Shown here piece after piece: positions 53,825 to 63,113 of a DNA stretch of 64,000 nucleotides. Origin of the DNA: UBA4844 sp050943255 (GTDB lineage Bacteria > Bacillota > Syntrophomonadia > Syntrophomonadales > Syntrophomonadaceae); the NCBI GenBank assembly GCA_050943255.1, contig JBMNOV010000002.1, positions 26,055-90,054 on the forward strand, in the 5' to 3' direction. Position numbers and translations under genes: made by a program. The number at the start of each line of letters is the position of its first letter. Position 1 is the stretch's first letter. The notes beneath the pieces are model-generated. The model did not search any database, was not told where the DNA came from, and saw only the letters and a list, made by a program, of their open reading frames with translations.

Positions 53825-54921
53825 GCTGTATAAATACGATTTAGCGGCTCTTGCCGGTATAGTTTTTCGGCTGCCCTGGCAGCAGCACCTAAGGTCAGAA
53901 AAAATTCTTTTTCTTCTTCTATCCCCCGCCCCATGGTGCTATGCTTTAACCCGCTATTTTTTAGAATTCTAACTATCGCAGGATTTGCTTCTAAGCATAC
54001 ATTATATCGTTCTATCAAACCATTTTGCCTTAGTTGGTTCAATATGTAAGCCATATTATCCTCAGGCAACTGGGGTAATGGTACTACAGCTTCAACCAGG
54101 CATACCCGGGAAAGTACCGTCAGGGTATGGTGACTAATTCCCTGGTGCCGGGGGCGAGGATCGGAAAAACTAATGCGGGGTACAGCAATAGGTATTCCTC
54201 CCAAACTATGTACGGCATTTAGTATTTGCCCTTGTTCAATTCCAGTAAAACCAAAGCGGGTTCCAGTTCCAACTATACCCGGACCCATAGTTACAACAAT
54301 AATATCAGCCTGTAACACCTTACGGGCAGCAATTAACCCACTATAAATATTAACTGCTTCCAAATTGCCCCCGAATGCATGCCCGGTAGTTACGGTCCCC
54401 GCCAGTATACCTTTTTTATTCAAATAATCCACGGTTTGGCTAAAAGCTAAAGGTAGAGCAGCCCCATCTGTCATAACATAGACCAATTTGTAACCCTTTT
54501 CAGCAAGGTAAAGTGCTAATGGAGCTAGCATAGAATGTAATGTGGCTACAAGAACCGGGGTCTTATCTAAATTGTCTGCCTCAAGCATTACCTGATGATA
54601 CGGGCTATCTTCCTCCTCCACACTTAGGACTTTTATTTGCATCGGGGTATAGCGCATTTTCATGATATGTCCGCCAGGCGAAAAATCTTTACCCCTGGTA
54701 TTTTGTTTAGCGATAATATAGTGATATCCACCACTACCCAACTTAAGCGAAATGGCAGTAGTATTTAGCAGGACTTCATCACCCGGGTTTATATCACCAG
54801 TTAAAGCTGGATAGGATATGCATTTAGATTCTTCCCCTTCCCCGGTTTTCACCAAGAAACCCTTAATACCTTCCCGGGCAAACAATTCTTTTACAATTAC
54901 CCCACGTCTTATCTCTAACAT
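53821..54921 (-). CDS. DUF3866-family protein
   Basis: 366 residues. Typical blocks: an N-terminal beta domain (MLEIRRGVIVKELFAREG), HSMLAPLALYLAEKGYKLVYVMTDGAALPLAFS and ADIIVVTMGPGIVGTGTRFGFTGIEQG, with RISFSDPRPRHQGISHHT. The family is conserved in spore-formers and actinobacteria near nudF; function unknown. GGAGGAAAA precedes the ATG. Confidence 0.85.
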   Translation of the reverse strand: MLEIRRGVIVKELFAREGIKGFLVKTGEGEESKCISYPALTGDINPGDEVLLNTTAISLKLGSGGYHYIIAKQNTRGKDFSPGGHIMKMRYTPMQIKVLSVEEEDSPYHQVMLEADNLDKTPVLVATLHSMLAPLALYLAEKGYKLVYVMTDGAALPLAFSQTVDYLNKKGILAGTVTTGHAFGGNLEAVNIYSGLIAARKVLQADIIVVTMGPGIVGTGTRFGFTGIEQGQILNAVHSLGGIPIAVPRISFSDPRPRHQGISHHTLTVLSRVCLVEAVVPLPQLPEDNMAYILNQLRQNGLIERYNVCLEANPAIVRILKNSGLKHSTMGRGIEEEKEFFLTLGAAARAAEKLYRQEPLNRIYTA

Positions 54922-54964
54922 TTTTCCTCCAAAATAAGTTTAGGTTTTAAGACATGTATAATTA

Positions 54965-56080
54965 TTAGCAGCTTTCCTTTATGATCTCTAGAATTATCTG
55001 AACATCCTGGACCAAATGCGCAATTGAAATATATTCATCGGTAGTATGAACATTTTTCATGCCTACCCCAAGATTAGCACATCTTATTCCTCTTCCGTTA
55101 ATAATATTTGCATCACTGCCTCCTCCAGTTGCTGCAAAACGTGGTTCCAGTCTTAATTTGCTAATAGCCCTCATTGCCCTTTTTACAACTTCCTCTTCAG
55201 GTTTGAGGCTAATTTCCGGATAAAGGAATTTAACATAAACCTCCGCTTCTCCCCCTAGTTTTTCAATTTCATTAATAAATATTTTCTCAAGTTTTAATGT
55301 TAGTTGGTCAAGTTTTTCCCTGGTTTGACTACGGGCTTCTCCCTTGATATGACAATAGGGAGCTACGATATTACGTGCCAGGCCACCTTTAATTAACCCG
55401 AAATTACATGTAGTATCTTCATCTATACGGCCATTAGGCATCACAGCTAAGGCCTTAGCTGCCAGCAGAATAGCATTTATGCCTTTCTCCGGGTTCATCC
55501 CGGCATGAGCAGCACAACCCTTAATATAATAATCAATTTCGTTCTGGCATGGTGATTTTATTACAATAGTACCTGGGTCATTGCCATCATCAAGTACATA
55601 ACCTATCTTTGCTTCTAAACGATCGAAATTAAATATTTTAGCTCCCATTAGCCCATGTTCTTCTCCTACCGTAAATAGCAGCTCTAGTGGTGGATGGGAG
55701 AGATTTTGCTCTGCTATAACATCATAGACCTCCAGCAGGGCAGCAATAGCAGCTTTATCATCGGAACCAAGAATAGTATCTCCCTGGCTGCGAATAATCA
55801 TATCATCACCAATTACAGCCTTTATGCCTATGCCCGGTTTGACTGTATCCATATGAGCAGCAAATAATAATGGTGGTTTATTAACCGTACCAGCTACCTT
55901 GACCAGCAGGTTGCCTGATTGACCATTTATTAAATTGGCCGCATCATCTTCCTCTACCGATAAACCCCTCGCGGTAAAATGATTTTTTATAAAATCTTTA
56001 ATTTTCCCTTCATGTTTTGAAAGTGAATCAATTTCAACTAGACGGACAAACATATCCACCAATCTTTTTTCATTAACCAT
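54965..56080 (-). CDS. M20-family metallopeptidase (PepT/YqjE-like)
   Basis: ATG 56080 (MVNEKRLVDMF) is chosen, since AAGGAG is 8 bases ahead of it but only 2 from the ATG before. Zinc ligands: FAAHMDTV (His, with the DTV motif), GSDDKAAIA (Asp), GEEHGLMGA (Glu pair) and the His in VHTTDEY. The dimerisation domain (about 185-290) is present. Tripeptidase-like enzyme of 370 residues. Overlaps the MraY-like gene by 8 bases. Confidence 0.9.
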   Translation of the reverse strand: MVNEKRLVDMFVRLVEIDSLSKHEGKIKDFIKNHFTARGLSVEEDDAANLINGQSGNLLVKVAGTVNKPPLLFAAHMDTVKPGIGIKAVIGDDMIIRSQGDTILGSDDKAAIAALLEVYDVIAEQNLSHPPLELLFTVGEEHGLMGAKIFNFDRLEAKIGYVLDDGNDPGTIVIKSPCQNEIDYYIKGCAAHAGMNPEKGINAILLAAKALAVMPNGRIDEDTTCNFGLIKGGLARNIVAPYCHIKGEARSQTREKLDQLTLKLEKIFINEIEKLGGEAEVYVKFLYPEISLKPEEEVVKRAMRAISKLRLEPRFAATGGGSDANIINGRGIRCANLGVGMKNVHTTDEYISIAHLVQDVQIILEIIKESC

Positions 56081-56921
56081 TGCCATTACTCCTTCCCAGC
56101 TGATCGATAGCCCGTAACCAGGGTACACTTTCTATAGTCCGGGTCAAAGAATATTTCTCCGTATATATATGCATAGCTATCAGAAATAGTAATACTCCTA
56201 TCCGGAAAGGTAATGATAAATAAATAGCACTGTAATAGCCTAAAGTTAAGCCTAAGACATTAGAACCAGCATCCCCCATCATAACCATGGCTTTTAGGTC
56301 ATACGGCAAAAAAACCAGTACTGCGCCTAATAACGGAACAATTAATAACCAGTTAACCCTGCCGCTAGCCATAAGCACAATTAAAACCAGAAAAAATAAA
56401 TAAGCCTTTATGGAACGTCCTGGCCTAAGATCTAGCAGGTTAAGCATATTGGCAAAAAGGGCTATTATAAGAGTATTAATAATAATATCTACCGAGTAAA
56501 AGAGCGAATTTTCATCAGTTAACAGCAATGCTAAAAAAAAGGCTAATAACCCCCCGCCCAAAGCTTTAAACCCTCCGGTAGTAAGTTTTCCTCTGAAAAG
56601 AGACCCAAAGTGTCCTTTAAAACCTAAAGTATCCCTCTGTCCCAGCATATCATCAACAAATCCCAGAAAAGAGATGGTTATTATTCCAACCAAATAAGTG
56701 CTAAATGAAGAATCATAGCGGGAAGTAAGCAGGTATACAAGAAAAACCAGGAGTACACTTATTGCAAAGCTAATGCCTCCACTAACTGGTATGGTTTGTC
56801 CTAAATAATTTTTTCTAACTGCACCTGATTCCTGCAGCATATTAATTAACAGGTATAATATGACTCCTTCGGCAACTGCGCCTAATAATAAAGCCATTAT
56901 GGCTATAAGCGCAATATTCAA
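56073..56921 (-). CDS. MraY/WecA-type phospho-sugar transferase-like membrane protein
   Basis: 282 residues with about nine helices. GFVDDMLGQRD and MMGDAGSNVLGLTLG are the aspartate motifs of polyprenyl-phosphate phospho-N-acetyl-hexosamine transferases, and LLDLRPGRSIK takes the place of the usual NLxDGxxG. It is shorter than MraY (about 320). It shares an operon with a GT2 and the steA/steB pair, so a cell-wall or lipid-linked glycan role is likely. Confidence 0.82.
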   Translation of the reverse strand: MNIALIAIMALLLGAVAEGVILYLLINMLQESGAVRKNYLGQTIPVSGGISFAISVLLVFLVYLLTSRYDSSFSTYLVGIITISFLGFVDDMLGQRDTLGFKGHFGSLFRGKLTTGGFKALGGGLLAFFLALLLTDENSLFYSVDIIINTLIIALFANMLNLLDLRPGRSIKAYLFFLVLIVLMASGRVNWLLIVPLLGAVLVFLPYDLKAMVMMGDAGSNVLGLTLGYYSAIYLSLPFRIGVLLFLIAMHIYTEKYSLTRTIESVPWLRAIDQLGRSNGNG

Positions 56922-57586
56922 CTGCCATTCCTCCTTAACTTAATTATAACCCGAAGGACATCTTTAAATTGTTTACCCCGGTGTTGAAATCCCTTTATGT
57001 CTCTTCCAGTTTCCTTATGACTCATATTAGTAGGAATTTCCATTACCGTAAGGCCTAGATTAAGAGCCTTTATAGTCATACCGAGCTCTACCCCATAGTC
57101 TGCATCAAAAGGGCTAAGCAAATCCAGGGCTTTGCGATTCATAGCCCGCTGTCCACTAAGGGGTGCAGTTACTTTCATTTTACCTGCCCGCCGAATAGCC
57201 CAAGCAGCGGTACCTTTTACCAGGCCAAATCCACCTTTGCGGCTGGCAGGCGGAAAGGCAGCTATAGCTAGGTCACATAAACCATCTTGGACTGCCTTAA
57301 TAAGTTTTTGGGCTTCAGTTGCTGAAGAACCTAAATCAGCATCAAGAAATACAATAATATCTGTATTTATATAAGGAAGAGCATAATTAAGAGCACCCCC
57401 CTTACCCCGGTTTTGCGGGAGCTCTATAAGACAAACACCTTCCTCTTTTACCCGGTCAGCAGTATGGTCACGGGAACCATCGTTAATTACTATAATCTTA
57501 TCTACGTTCAACTTCTTAACTGCTCTTAGGGTATCCCTTATAATAAATTCTTCATTGAAAGCAGGCAAGACTACTGTTATTCCCAT
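56918..57586 (-). CDS. GT2-family glycosyltransferase (DPM1/DolP-mannosyltransferase-like)
   Basis: 222 residues; VVLPAFNEEFIIRDTL, IIVINDGSRDHT, NRGKGGALNYALPY and VFLDADLGSS (DxD). Length and motifs fit the polyprenyl-phosphate glycosyl transferases without membrane anchor. Overlaps the MraY-like gene by 4 bases, lies 4 bases after the steB-like gene. Confidence 0.88.
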   Translation of the reverse strand: MGITVVLPAFNEEFIIRDTLRAVKKLNVDKIIVINDGSRDHTADRVKEEGVCLIELPQNRGKGGALNYALPYINTDIIVFLDADLGSSATEAQKLIKAVQDGLCDLAIAAFPPASRKGGFGLVKGTAAWAIRRAGKMKVTAPLSGQRAMNRKALDLLSPFDADYGVELGMTIKALNLGLTVMEIPTNMSHKETGRDIKGFQHRGKQFKDVLRVIIKLRRNGS

Positions 57587-57590
57587 AACC

Positions 57591-58484
57591 TTACCTTCTT
57601 TCCGTATTATTTAAATAAAGTACAGGCATGAACTTGTTAGCAGTTGGTTTTATTCCATAATGACCAGCTTCGCCTTCCATTGCTAGTACCAGCGAAATCT
57701 GGCCAGGACTTACCTCAATATTATCTACTGTACTAATATTATGTTCTTGATAAGTACTTATGTAGGAATATACTACTTTTGATTGTTCCACTCCATACAC
57801 CTTTATACCCAGGCTATTAAAGTATTTTATTAGGCCCTGGTCAAAACTCCGGGAAAAGTCGTTATTGCTATTATTAGCCCCACCTAGAATAATTACTCCA
57901 TCTACCGGCGTACTACTGTTAATACTAAATTTCACCAAATTATTTTGTTCGAGGAAACTTTCTAAGCCCGGATCATCTAAACCACTAATTAATGCGGCTA
58001 CGCTTACGGCAACATAATGTCTTAAAGTATCCTGAGAAGTGTTGTTATCTAAATTATAAAAATCAGTCAACCGATTTCGGATTTCTGATGAATCCAGATT
58101 CATGTTAAGGATGGTAGCCCTACTCACAATTTCTGCCCCAGCAGCAGCAAGTGCTTTTAACATGCTTTCCGGGGTGTCACTATCGCCCGTAACAATGATA
58201 GATGCCTTATACCCCTTTAATCGGTCTTGTACCAGCAAAGGAAGTGTTGCCTGGCTGTATCTCTCATAATTGGCAATAATAATATTCTTAGCCTCATTTT
58301 CAGCTTCAAGCTTCTTTTCTTTATCCTGAAAAATATAGAATTGTTCCTCCAATCGGTCTATCATCTTTTTTTGCTGATCGACCAGAAGATTATCACCAAC
58401 AATAGAGCTGCCGATAAGTACACCCAGACCAAGGGCAAGAAAAATAGCAACGATAGAGGTTATATGATACTTTAAATCAAACAA
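57591..58484 (-). CDS. MctB/SteB-like membrane-anchored protein
   Basis: Signal anchor at 9-29 (TSIVAIFLALGLGVLIGSSIVG), a coiled coil (35-75) and an external domain; the motif DLKYHITSIVAIFLALGLG... is the family hallmark. Members are annotated as copper transporter MctB, but in corynebacteria and mycobacteria the SteB homologue partners SteA in daughter-cell separation. The steA gene lies directly ahead (25 bases), favouring the SteB role. TTG start with GGAGAC ahead. Confidence 0.85.
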   Translation of the reverse strand: MFDLKYHITSIVAIFLALGLGVLIGSSIVGDNLLVDQQKKMIDRLEEQFYIFQDKEKKLEAENEAKNIIIANYERYSQATLPLLVQDRLKGYKASIIVTGDSDTPESMLKALAAAGAEIVSRATILNMNLDSSEIRNRLTDFYNLDNNTSQDTLRHYVAVSVAALISGLDDPGLESFLEQNNLVKFSINSSTPVDGVIILGGANNSNNDFSRSFDQGLIKYFNSLGIKVYGVEQSKVVYSYISTYQEHNISTVDNIEVSPGQISLVLAMEGEAGHYGIKPTANKFMPVLYLNNTERR

Positions 58485-58509
58485 TATATGTCTCCTCGCT
58501 AAAATAGTT

Positions 58510-59631
58510 CTATATATTAAACAATAAACGCAACTGTAAAAGTATGAGACGGAAAAAGGGTTTACTAGCTGGAGAAACCCATAAGATTATAATAATTGGT
58601 ACTAATGCCGCAATAAATAACTGAATTAAATATCTACTGTGCATATTTCGCTGGTAGAGTTGACTTACTCCCTTTGCATCTACCAGTATTGAACCAACCT
58701 TTAATCTAACCAGAAAAGTACTTCCCATACCTTTTCTTCCCTTTTCTAAGAAATCAATCATGTTCGAATGTGTACCAACGGCTACAATTAGGCTTGCTCC
58801 ATGCTCCCATGCTATTATCATAGCTACATCTTCACTGGTACCAGGCATAGGAAAAATATCAGCCTTCAATCCCATAGCCTCTACCCGTTCTAAACCAGGG
58901 GCTTTACCATTGGCATAGGCATGAACTATTAACTGTGCTCCAGAAGCTAGTGCCGCATCAGAAACACTATCCATATCGCCAACGATAATGTCAGGTTTCA
59001 ACCCAAATTCCAGCAACGCATCTGCCCCTCCATCAACTCCGATAAGAACAGGCTTTTCTTCATGAATATAAGAGCTTATAGCTCTTAAATCTTCTTTATA
59101 TGAGCTGCCCCGGACAACAATAAGCACATGATGGTTAAGTATATGCGTATTTACTGATGGAACCTCCAGGTTGCCAAGTAAAACATCCTTTTCCCTTTTG
59201 GCATAATCCAGGGTGTTCTCTACAAAATTATCAAGCTCGATTTGAATATTCTCATTGGCCTTATGAAACTTTTCTTTCACTTCTTCGAGAGTAAGAATAA
59301 CACCTTGGGCAATAATTTTATTTCCGCTAAATATTCCATTTCCCTGAATTTCAATTATGGTGCCTTCTTTAATTTGTTCAAATATACCTTCGCCGACATT
59401 ATCTAAAACCATTATTCCAGCCTTAAGAATTTTATAAACACCTTTGGCGGGATAACGTCCAGTTATTGAAGCCTTGGCATTTATTATCGCCAGCGGTCTG
59501 ATATCAATTAAAGAATTAGCAGCAACTTCATCGATATCTTCATGGTTAATAACAGCTATTTCATGCCTTTTTAAACGTTTTACCAGATTCTTAGTACGAC
59601 GATCAAGCCTTACTCTTGCTTTTATACTCAT
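58510..59631 (-). CDS. steA: SteA-like putative cytokinetic ring protein
   Basis: 373 residues; RLDRRTKNLVKRLKRHEIAVINH, GRYPAKGVYKIL, a thiamine-pyrophosphokinase-like domain (LIGVDGGADALLEFGLKPDIIVGDMDSVSD, split over about 190-220) and a C-terminal membrane helix (RYLIQLFIAALVPIIIILW). SteA forms a complex with SteB in the divisome. In this window it is the first gene behind spo0A. Confidence 0.9.
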   Translation of the reverse strand: MSIKARVRLDRRTKNLVKRLKRHEIAVINHEDIDEVAANSLIDIRPLAIINAKASITGRYPAKGVYKILKAGIMVLDNVGEGIFEQIKEGTIIEIQGNGIFSGNKIIAQGVILTLEEVKEKFHKANENIQIELDNFVENTLDYAKREKDVLLGNLEVPSVNTHILNHHVLIVVRGSSYKEDLRAISSYIHEEKPVLIGVDGGADALLEFGLKPDIIVGDMDSVSDAALASGAQLIVHAYANGKAPGLERVEAMGLKADIFPMPGTSEDVAMIIAWEHGASLIVAVGTHSNMIDFLEKGRKGMGSTFLVRLKVGSILVDAKGVSQLYQRNMHSRYLIQLFIAALVPIIIILWVSPASKPFFRLILLQLRLLFNI

Positions 59632-59717
59632 TTATTTCACCTCTGTACCTACCATTAGGTACATTTAGCCTTTATATTATCATATAGTAAAAGCAAAGAA
59701 AAACTTGCAAATATAAA

Positions 59718-59748
59718 AATACCTCCTATAAAAACAATAAGAGGTATT
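59718..59748 (-). terminator. Terminator of spo0A
   Basis: On the minus strand AATACCTC (59741-59748) and GAGGTATT (59718-59725) form an 8-bp stem followed by TTTTATATTT. A second, weaker hairpin (GATC-ACAC / GTGC-GGATC, about 59799-59826) lies just behind the spo0A stop. Confidence 0.65.
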
Positions 59749-59846
59749 AGCAACGAATGAGAACATCATATTTAAGATATTACTCTGATTATAAAGAAAG
59801 ATCCGCACAATTCCAGTGTGATCCTCTTAGACTGTATCAATGAGAA

Positions 59847-60647
59847 TTATCCCACCTTATTTTCTAAACGTAGACGATCTGCAATTATAGCAATAAATTC
59901 GGAATTAGTAGGCTTGCCTTTTTCTCCGCTTATAGTATAACCAAAAAACTTATTAATCTTATCAATATCTCCCCGATCCCAGGCTAACTCAATTGCATGT
60001 CTTATAGCCCTTTCGACCCGGCTAGGGGTAGTATCGTATTTTTGAGCAATTGTTGGGTAAAGCTCTTTAGTTACTGCCCCCAGGTAGTTAATCTCTTCTA
60101 CAACTAACATAATCGCATCTCTTAAATACTGGTAACCCTTAACGTGTGCTGGCACACCTATTTCGTGGATTATCTTAGTTACCTCTACTTCAAGGTTTTT
60201 TGGATAAATGGGTCTTGAGGTAGTTGTAGAATTAGATGATGTGTTTTCTGTGTTAACCCTGTCTTGTACTACCTGTTTAATCCGATCACCCAAAACCTGT
60301 AGATTAAAAGGTTTCAATATGTAATAATCTGCCCCAAGCTGTACTGCTTTCTGAGTAATATTTTCCTGGCCAAATGCTGTAAGTATTATTATTTTAGGAC
60401 GGGTCTTAAGTCCCATATCATTTATCTTCTCGAGAACTCCTATCCCATCCATATAAGGCATAATAAGATCAAGTATTAGTACTTCTACCTCTCTTTTTTC
60501 TAATGTTTCTAATACCTCCATACCATTGGCACATATCCCAGCAATCTCAAAATCTTCTTGACTAGATAAGTAGTCTTTCATTATTCCGCAAAATTCACGG
60601 TTATCATCAGCCAGTAAAACCTTAATTGGGTTAGATTCAATTAACAT
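59847..60647 (-). CDS. spo0A: Sporulation master regulator Spo0A
   Basis: Receiver domain 1-125: LADDN acidic pair, LILDLIMPYMDGIG phosphorylation Asp, Lys in ILKPFN. After a Ser/Thr-rich linker the Spo0A effector domain (150-266) shows VTKIIHEIGVPAHVKGYQYLRDAI and TTPSRVERAIRHAIELAWDRG, the DNA-binding helices. ATG 60647 with GGGGGAT ahead. Phosphorylated Spo0A starts sporulation. Confidence 0.97.
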   Translation of the reverse strand: MLIESNPIKVLLADDNREFCGIMKDYLSSQEDFEIAGICANGMEVLETLEKREVEVLILDLIMPYMDGIGVLEKINDMGLKTRPKIIILTAFGQENITQKAVQLGADYYILKPFNLQVLGDRIKQVVQDRVNTENTSSNSTTTSRPIYPKNLEVEVTKIIHEIGVPAHVKGYQYLRDAIMLVVEEINYLGAVTKELYPTIAQKYDTTPSRVERAIRHAIELAWDRGDIDKINKFFGYTISGEKGKPTNSEFIAIIADRLRLENKVG

Positions 60648-60698
60648 TTAGATTTATCCCCCTCATCCCTTAATAAAAGCGATTTATTTACTATTTTT

Positions 60699-60724
60699 TT
60701 TCGACGGTAGTTTATATATTTCCT
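60699..60724 (-). promoter_or_regulatory. Possible sigma-H promoter with 0A-box ahead of spo0A
   Basis: On the minus strand AGGAAAT (60718-60724) fits the sigma-H -35, and CGAAA (60699-60703) follows after 14 bases as a partial -10. CGTCGAA (60700-60706) matches six of seven positions of the TGTCGAA 0A-box and overlaps it. Fits autoregulated spo0A; pattern-based only. Confidence 0.45.
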
Positions 60725-60778
60725 CCTACTATTTTCTACGAAATTATGCTATATCCCGCATACATAATACTGTTATTT

Positions 60779-62083
60779 TTAACTAGCCAAATCACCTGAA
60801 TTCATCTCGGAAAGCATAGTATCCATAAAAATACCATAACCACGCTCAGGATCGTTAAGAAAAACATGAGTTACTGCTCCCACTATTTTAGAATCTTGTA
60901 TTATAGGACTTCCACTCATTCCTTGCACTATCCCCCCTGTTAAACTTAATAATCTTGGATCAGTAACTTTAATAATTAAACCTTTTCCATTGTTACGTTC
61001 GGGAAAGACTTTTTCTATTACAACATCAAAACTTTCGATATCCTCTCCGTTAACAACCGTATAAATCTCAGCTTTTCCTTCCCTAACTTGATGGGCATAA
61101 CCAACTTCCATAGTATAGGTTGATAAGGGGTTTTTAATTTTTTCTATTTCTCCGAATATACCACAATATGTATTTTTAATTATGTTTCCATTTATCCCAC
61201 CATTACTGTTAAATATCCCAATTTTCTCTCCAGGCTGACCTGGTTTACCACGTTTTATAGATTGTATAGAAGCACTAACAATTTTTCCTTTTAATACTTC
61301 TATACCCTGATTAGTATCAGCATCAATTATTATATGTCCTAAAGCTGCAAATCGATTTGTACCTGGATCCCAAAAACTTAGTGTACCAACACCTACTATT
61401 CCGTCTCTCACATAAAGCCCTATTCTATATCTTTCGGTTTCTTCACAAAGAATTGCACCGATCTGAACATTAATAAATTCTTCTCCCCTTTTTATATTAA
61501 AAGATAAATCTTTACCCTTTTTTTCATCTATAATTTTTGCCAGGTCATTTTCACTGCTAATATTTTTACCATCTACTTGATAAATCAAGTCTCCGATTTC
61601 TATCCCCCTATCTCGGGCAGGATATTGCTTTTTCCCGTACTTATCTATAATAGGAGCAAATCCAACTACCATTATTCCACGCGATTGCAGTAAAACACCA
61701 ATCGAGTGTCCTCCTGCCAATAATCGACGAGTAGGCAAGGACTCAATAGATATTGACTTTATAGGTATATAGCCTAAAAGCTTTAACTGTACATCAACTT
61801 TTCCAGGGCGAAGAGCAGTTATTTCATAATTATCCCCTTCCCTATTAATAATAACCGGTGGATCCTGATAAGCAGCAAATACATTCTCTGCCGGTCTTAT
61901 AACTTGTAAATCTATCCGGCTTGATAGCTGTGAGGGAAGGTCAATTTTAATCTTATTAGATTCACCAACAACCATGCGCTGGTAATAAGGTAAGTTTAAT
62001 ATGGTTCTGGCCTGAGGGGTAAGACATATAGCTAGAAATGCAATTGCAAGAATGACTCCAAGTGCAGGCCTTAATTTATTCAC
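60779..62083 (-). CDS. spoIVB: SpoIVB signalling peptidase
   Basis: 434 residues. N-terminal membrane helix (ALGVILAIAFLAICLTP), PDZ domain (about 130-200: IGVLLQSRGIMVVGFAP, DLIYQVDGKNISSENDL) and a serine protease domain with MSGSPIIQDSKIVGAVTHVF (catalytic Ser) and GHIIIDADT (His). Secreted from the forespore to trigger SigK processing. GTG start with TGGGGGAT ahead. Lies just before spo0A as in Bacillus. Confidence 0.96.
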   Translation of the reverse strand: MNKLRPALGVILAIAFLAICLTPQARTILNLPYYQRMVVGESNKIKIDLPSQLSSRIDLQVIRPAENVFAAYQDPPVIINREGDNYEITALRPGKVDVQLKLLGYIPIKSISIESLPTRRLLAGGHSIGVLLQSRGIMVVGFAPIIDKYGKKQYPARDRGIEIGDLIYQVDGKNISSENDLAKIIDEKKGKDLSFNIKRGEEFINVQIGAILCEETERYRIGLYVRDGIVGVGTLSFWDPGTNRFAALGHIIIDADTNQGIEVLKGKIVSASIQSIKRGKPGQPGEKIGIFNSNGGINGNIIKNTYCGIFGEIEKIKNPLSTYTMEVGYAHQVREGKAEIYTVVNGEDIESFDVVIEKVFPERNNGKGLIIKVTDPRLLSLTGGIVQGMSGSPIIQDSKIVGAVTHVFLNDPERGYGIFMDTMLSEMNSGDLAS

Positions 62084-62188
62084 AATAATTCAATCCCCCA
62101 AAATCTAATATGTTTTATTTTCTCCTGCGGTGGGCAAACTATACACAATCCAATTAACATTATTTAAATAGCTAGGAGGATGAAGATT

Positions 62189-62614
62189 TTGTTTGAATTA
62201 ACACCTTTTCGAAGAAGGCGTGATCTTTCACCTGTAGATTTTGGAAGGGACTTTTTCCGTGAATTTTTTGATCCCGAATCATGGTTTGATCTAGGTTTTA
62301 AAGCTGATATTAAAGAAAAACCAGGGGAATATATTGTTGAAGCTGAACTCCCAGGGGTTAAAAAGGATCAGATCATAGTTGAGTTAAAAGAGAATACCTT
62401 AACTATATCTGCCCAACAAAAAGAAGAAATCAACGAAGAACATTCAAACTACGTACGGCGGGAAAGAAGGCAAGGTAATATTAGACGAAGTTTTTATGTG
62501 GAAAATGTAGATAGTGAAAGAATTAGTGCCGAATACACTGATGGATTGCTAACCATCATTCTTCCCAAATCCAGACAAGATAACTCTAACACTCACCGTA
62601 TTGATATTCACTAA
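62189..62614 (+). CDS. Small heat-shock protein (Hsp20/alpha-crystallin)
   Basis: The TTG at 62189 (MFELTPFRRRRDL) is used: AGGAGG is 9 bases ahead, while the ATG at 62180 touches it. The alpha-crystallin domain (about 35-130) has DIKEKPGEYIVEAELPGVKKD and TDGLLTIILPK. ATP-independent chaperone against protein aggregation. Confidence 0.93.
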   Translation: MFELTPFRRRRDLSPVDFGRDFFREFFDPESWFDLGFKADIKEKPGEYIVEAELPGVKKDQIIVELKENTLTISAQQKEEINEEHSNYVRRERRQGNIRRSFYVENVDSERISAEYTDGLLTIILPKSRQDNSNTHRIDIH

Positions 62615-62616
62615 AT

Positions 62617-62656
62617 AAAATTGGGGAACGCAGTAATCAATGCATTCCCCAATTTT
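62617..62656 (+). terminator. Terminator of hsp20
   Basis: AAAATTGGGGAA and TTCCCCAATTTT form a long stem (62617-62656) right behind the stop codon, ending in a T-run. Confidence 0.88.
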
Positions 62657-62793
62657 AGAGCCTTTTTTTACTTAAGAGATATAGTTTAATACCCTTAAAA
62701 ATAAAAAATTTTTCTATAAAGTTGGTATTATACTGATACCCACAGAGTGACAACACGGTTATGGTAGAATCCAGATAAGGGAGAAGAGCTACC

Positions 62794-63093
62794 ATGCCGA
62801 AAAAACTTTCAAATGATGATGCCTTGGCTCTGGTTCTTAGTGGATTAAAAGGCGAAGTGCCAGTTTCAGACCTGTGCCGTAAATATGGAGTATCCATCTC
62901 TACTTATTATAAACTGAGAGACCAGTTTATCGCCGGTGGGGTTCAGGGGCTCCAGAACAACGGCAAAACCGACCAGGTTAAAGCCTTAGAACTACGAATA
63001 AAGGAACTTGAACAAGCCCTGGGACGTAAAACCCTGGAAGTAGAGGTACTAAAAAAAACGGAAGATTTTTTCAGTCGCAAGTTTCCCAAGTAG
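62794..63093 (+). CDS. IS3-family transposase OrfA
   Basis: 99 residues with the helix-turn-helix KGEVPVSDLCRKYGVSISTYYKLRDQFI and a leucine-zipper-like coiled coil (LELRIKELEQALGRKTLEVEVLKK). Positions 63051-63057 (A AAA AAA in the reading frame) are a slippery site for -1 shifting into orfB, as in IS150-like elements. Confidence 0.9.
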   Translation: MPKKLSNDDALALVLSGLKGEVPVSDLCRKYGVSISTYYKLRDQFIAGGVQGLQNNGKTDQVKALELRIKELEQALGRKTLEVEVLKKTEDFFSRKFPK

Positions 63094-63113
63094 ATCCGGA
63101 ACACTATACTGCA

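Noticed and set aside
57591..58484. Copper transporter role for the MctB-like gene
   Set aside because: The neighbouring steA gene favours the SteB role; no copper-binding motif is evident in the part I can read.
62084..62160. Sigma-G promoter ahead of spoIVB (CATATTA as -10)
   Set aside because: No -35 of the right form lies 17-18 bases ahead, so it is not supported.
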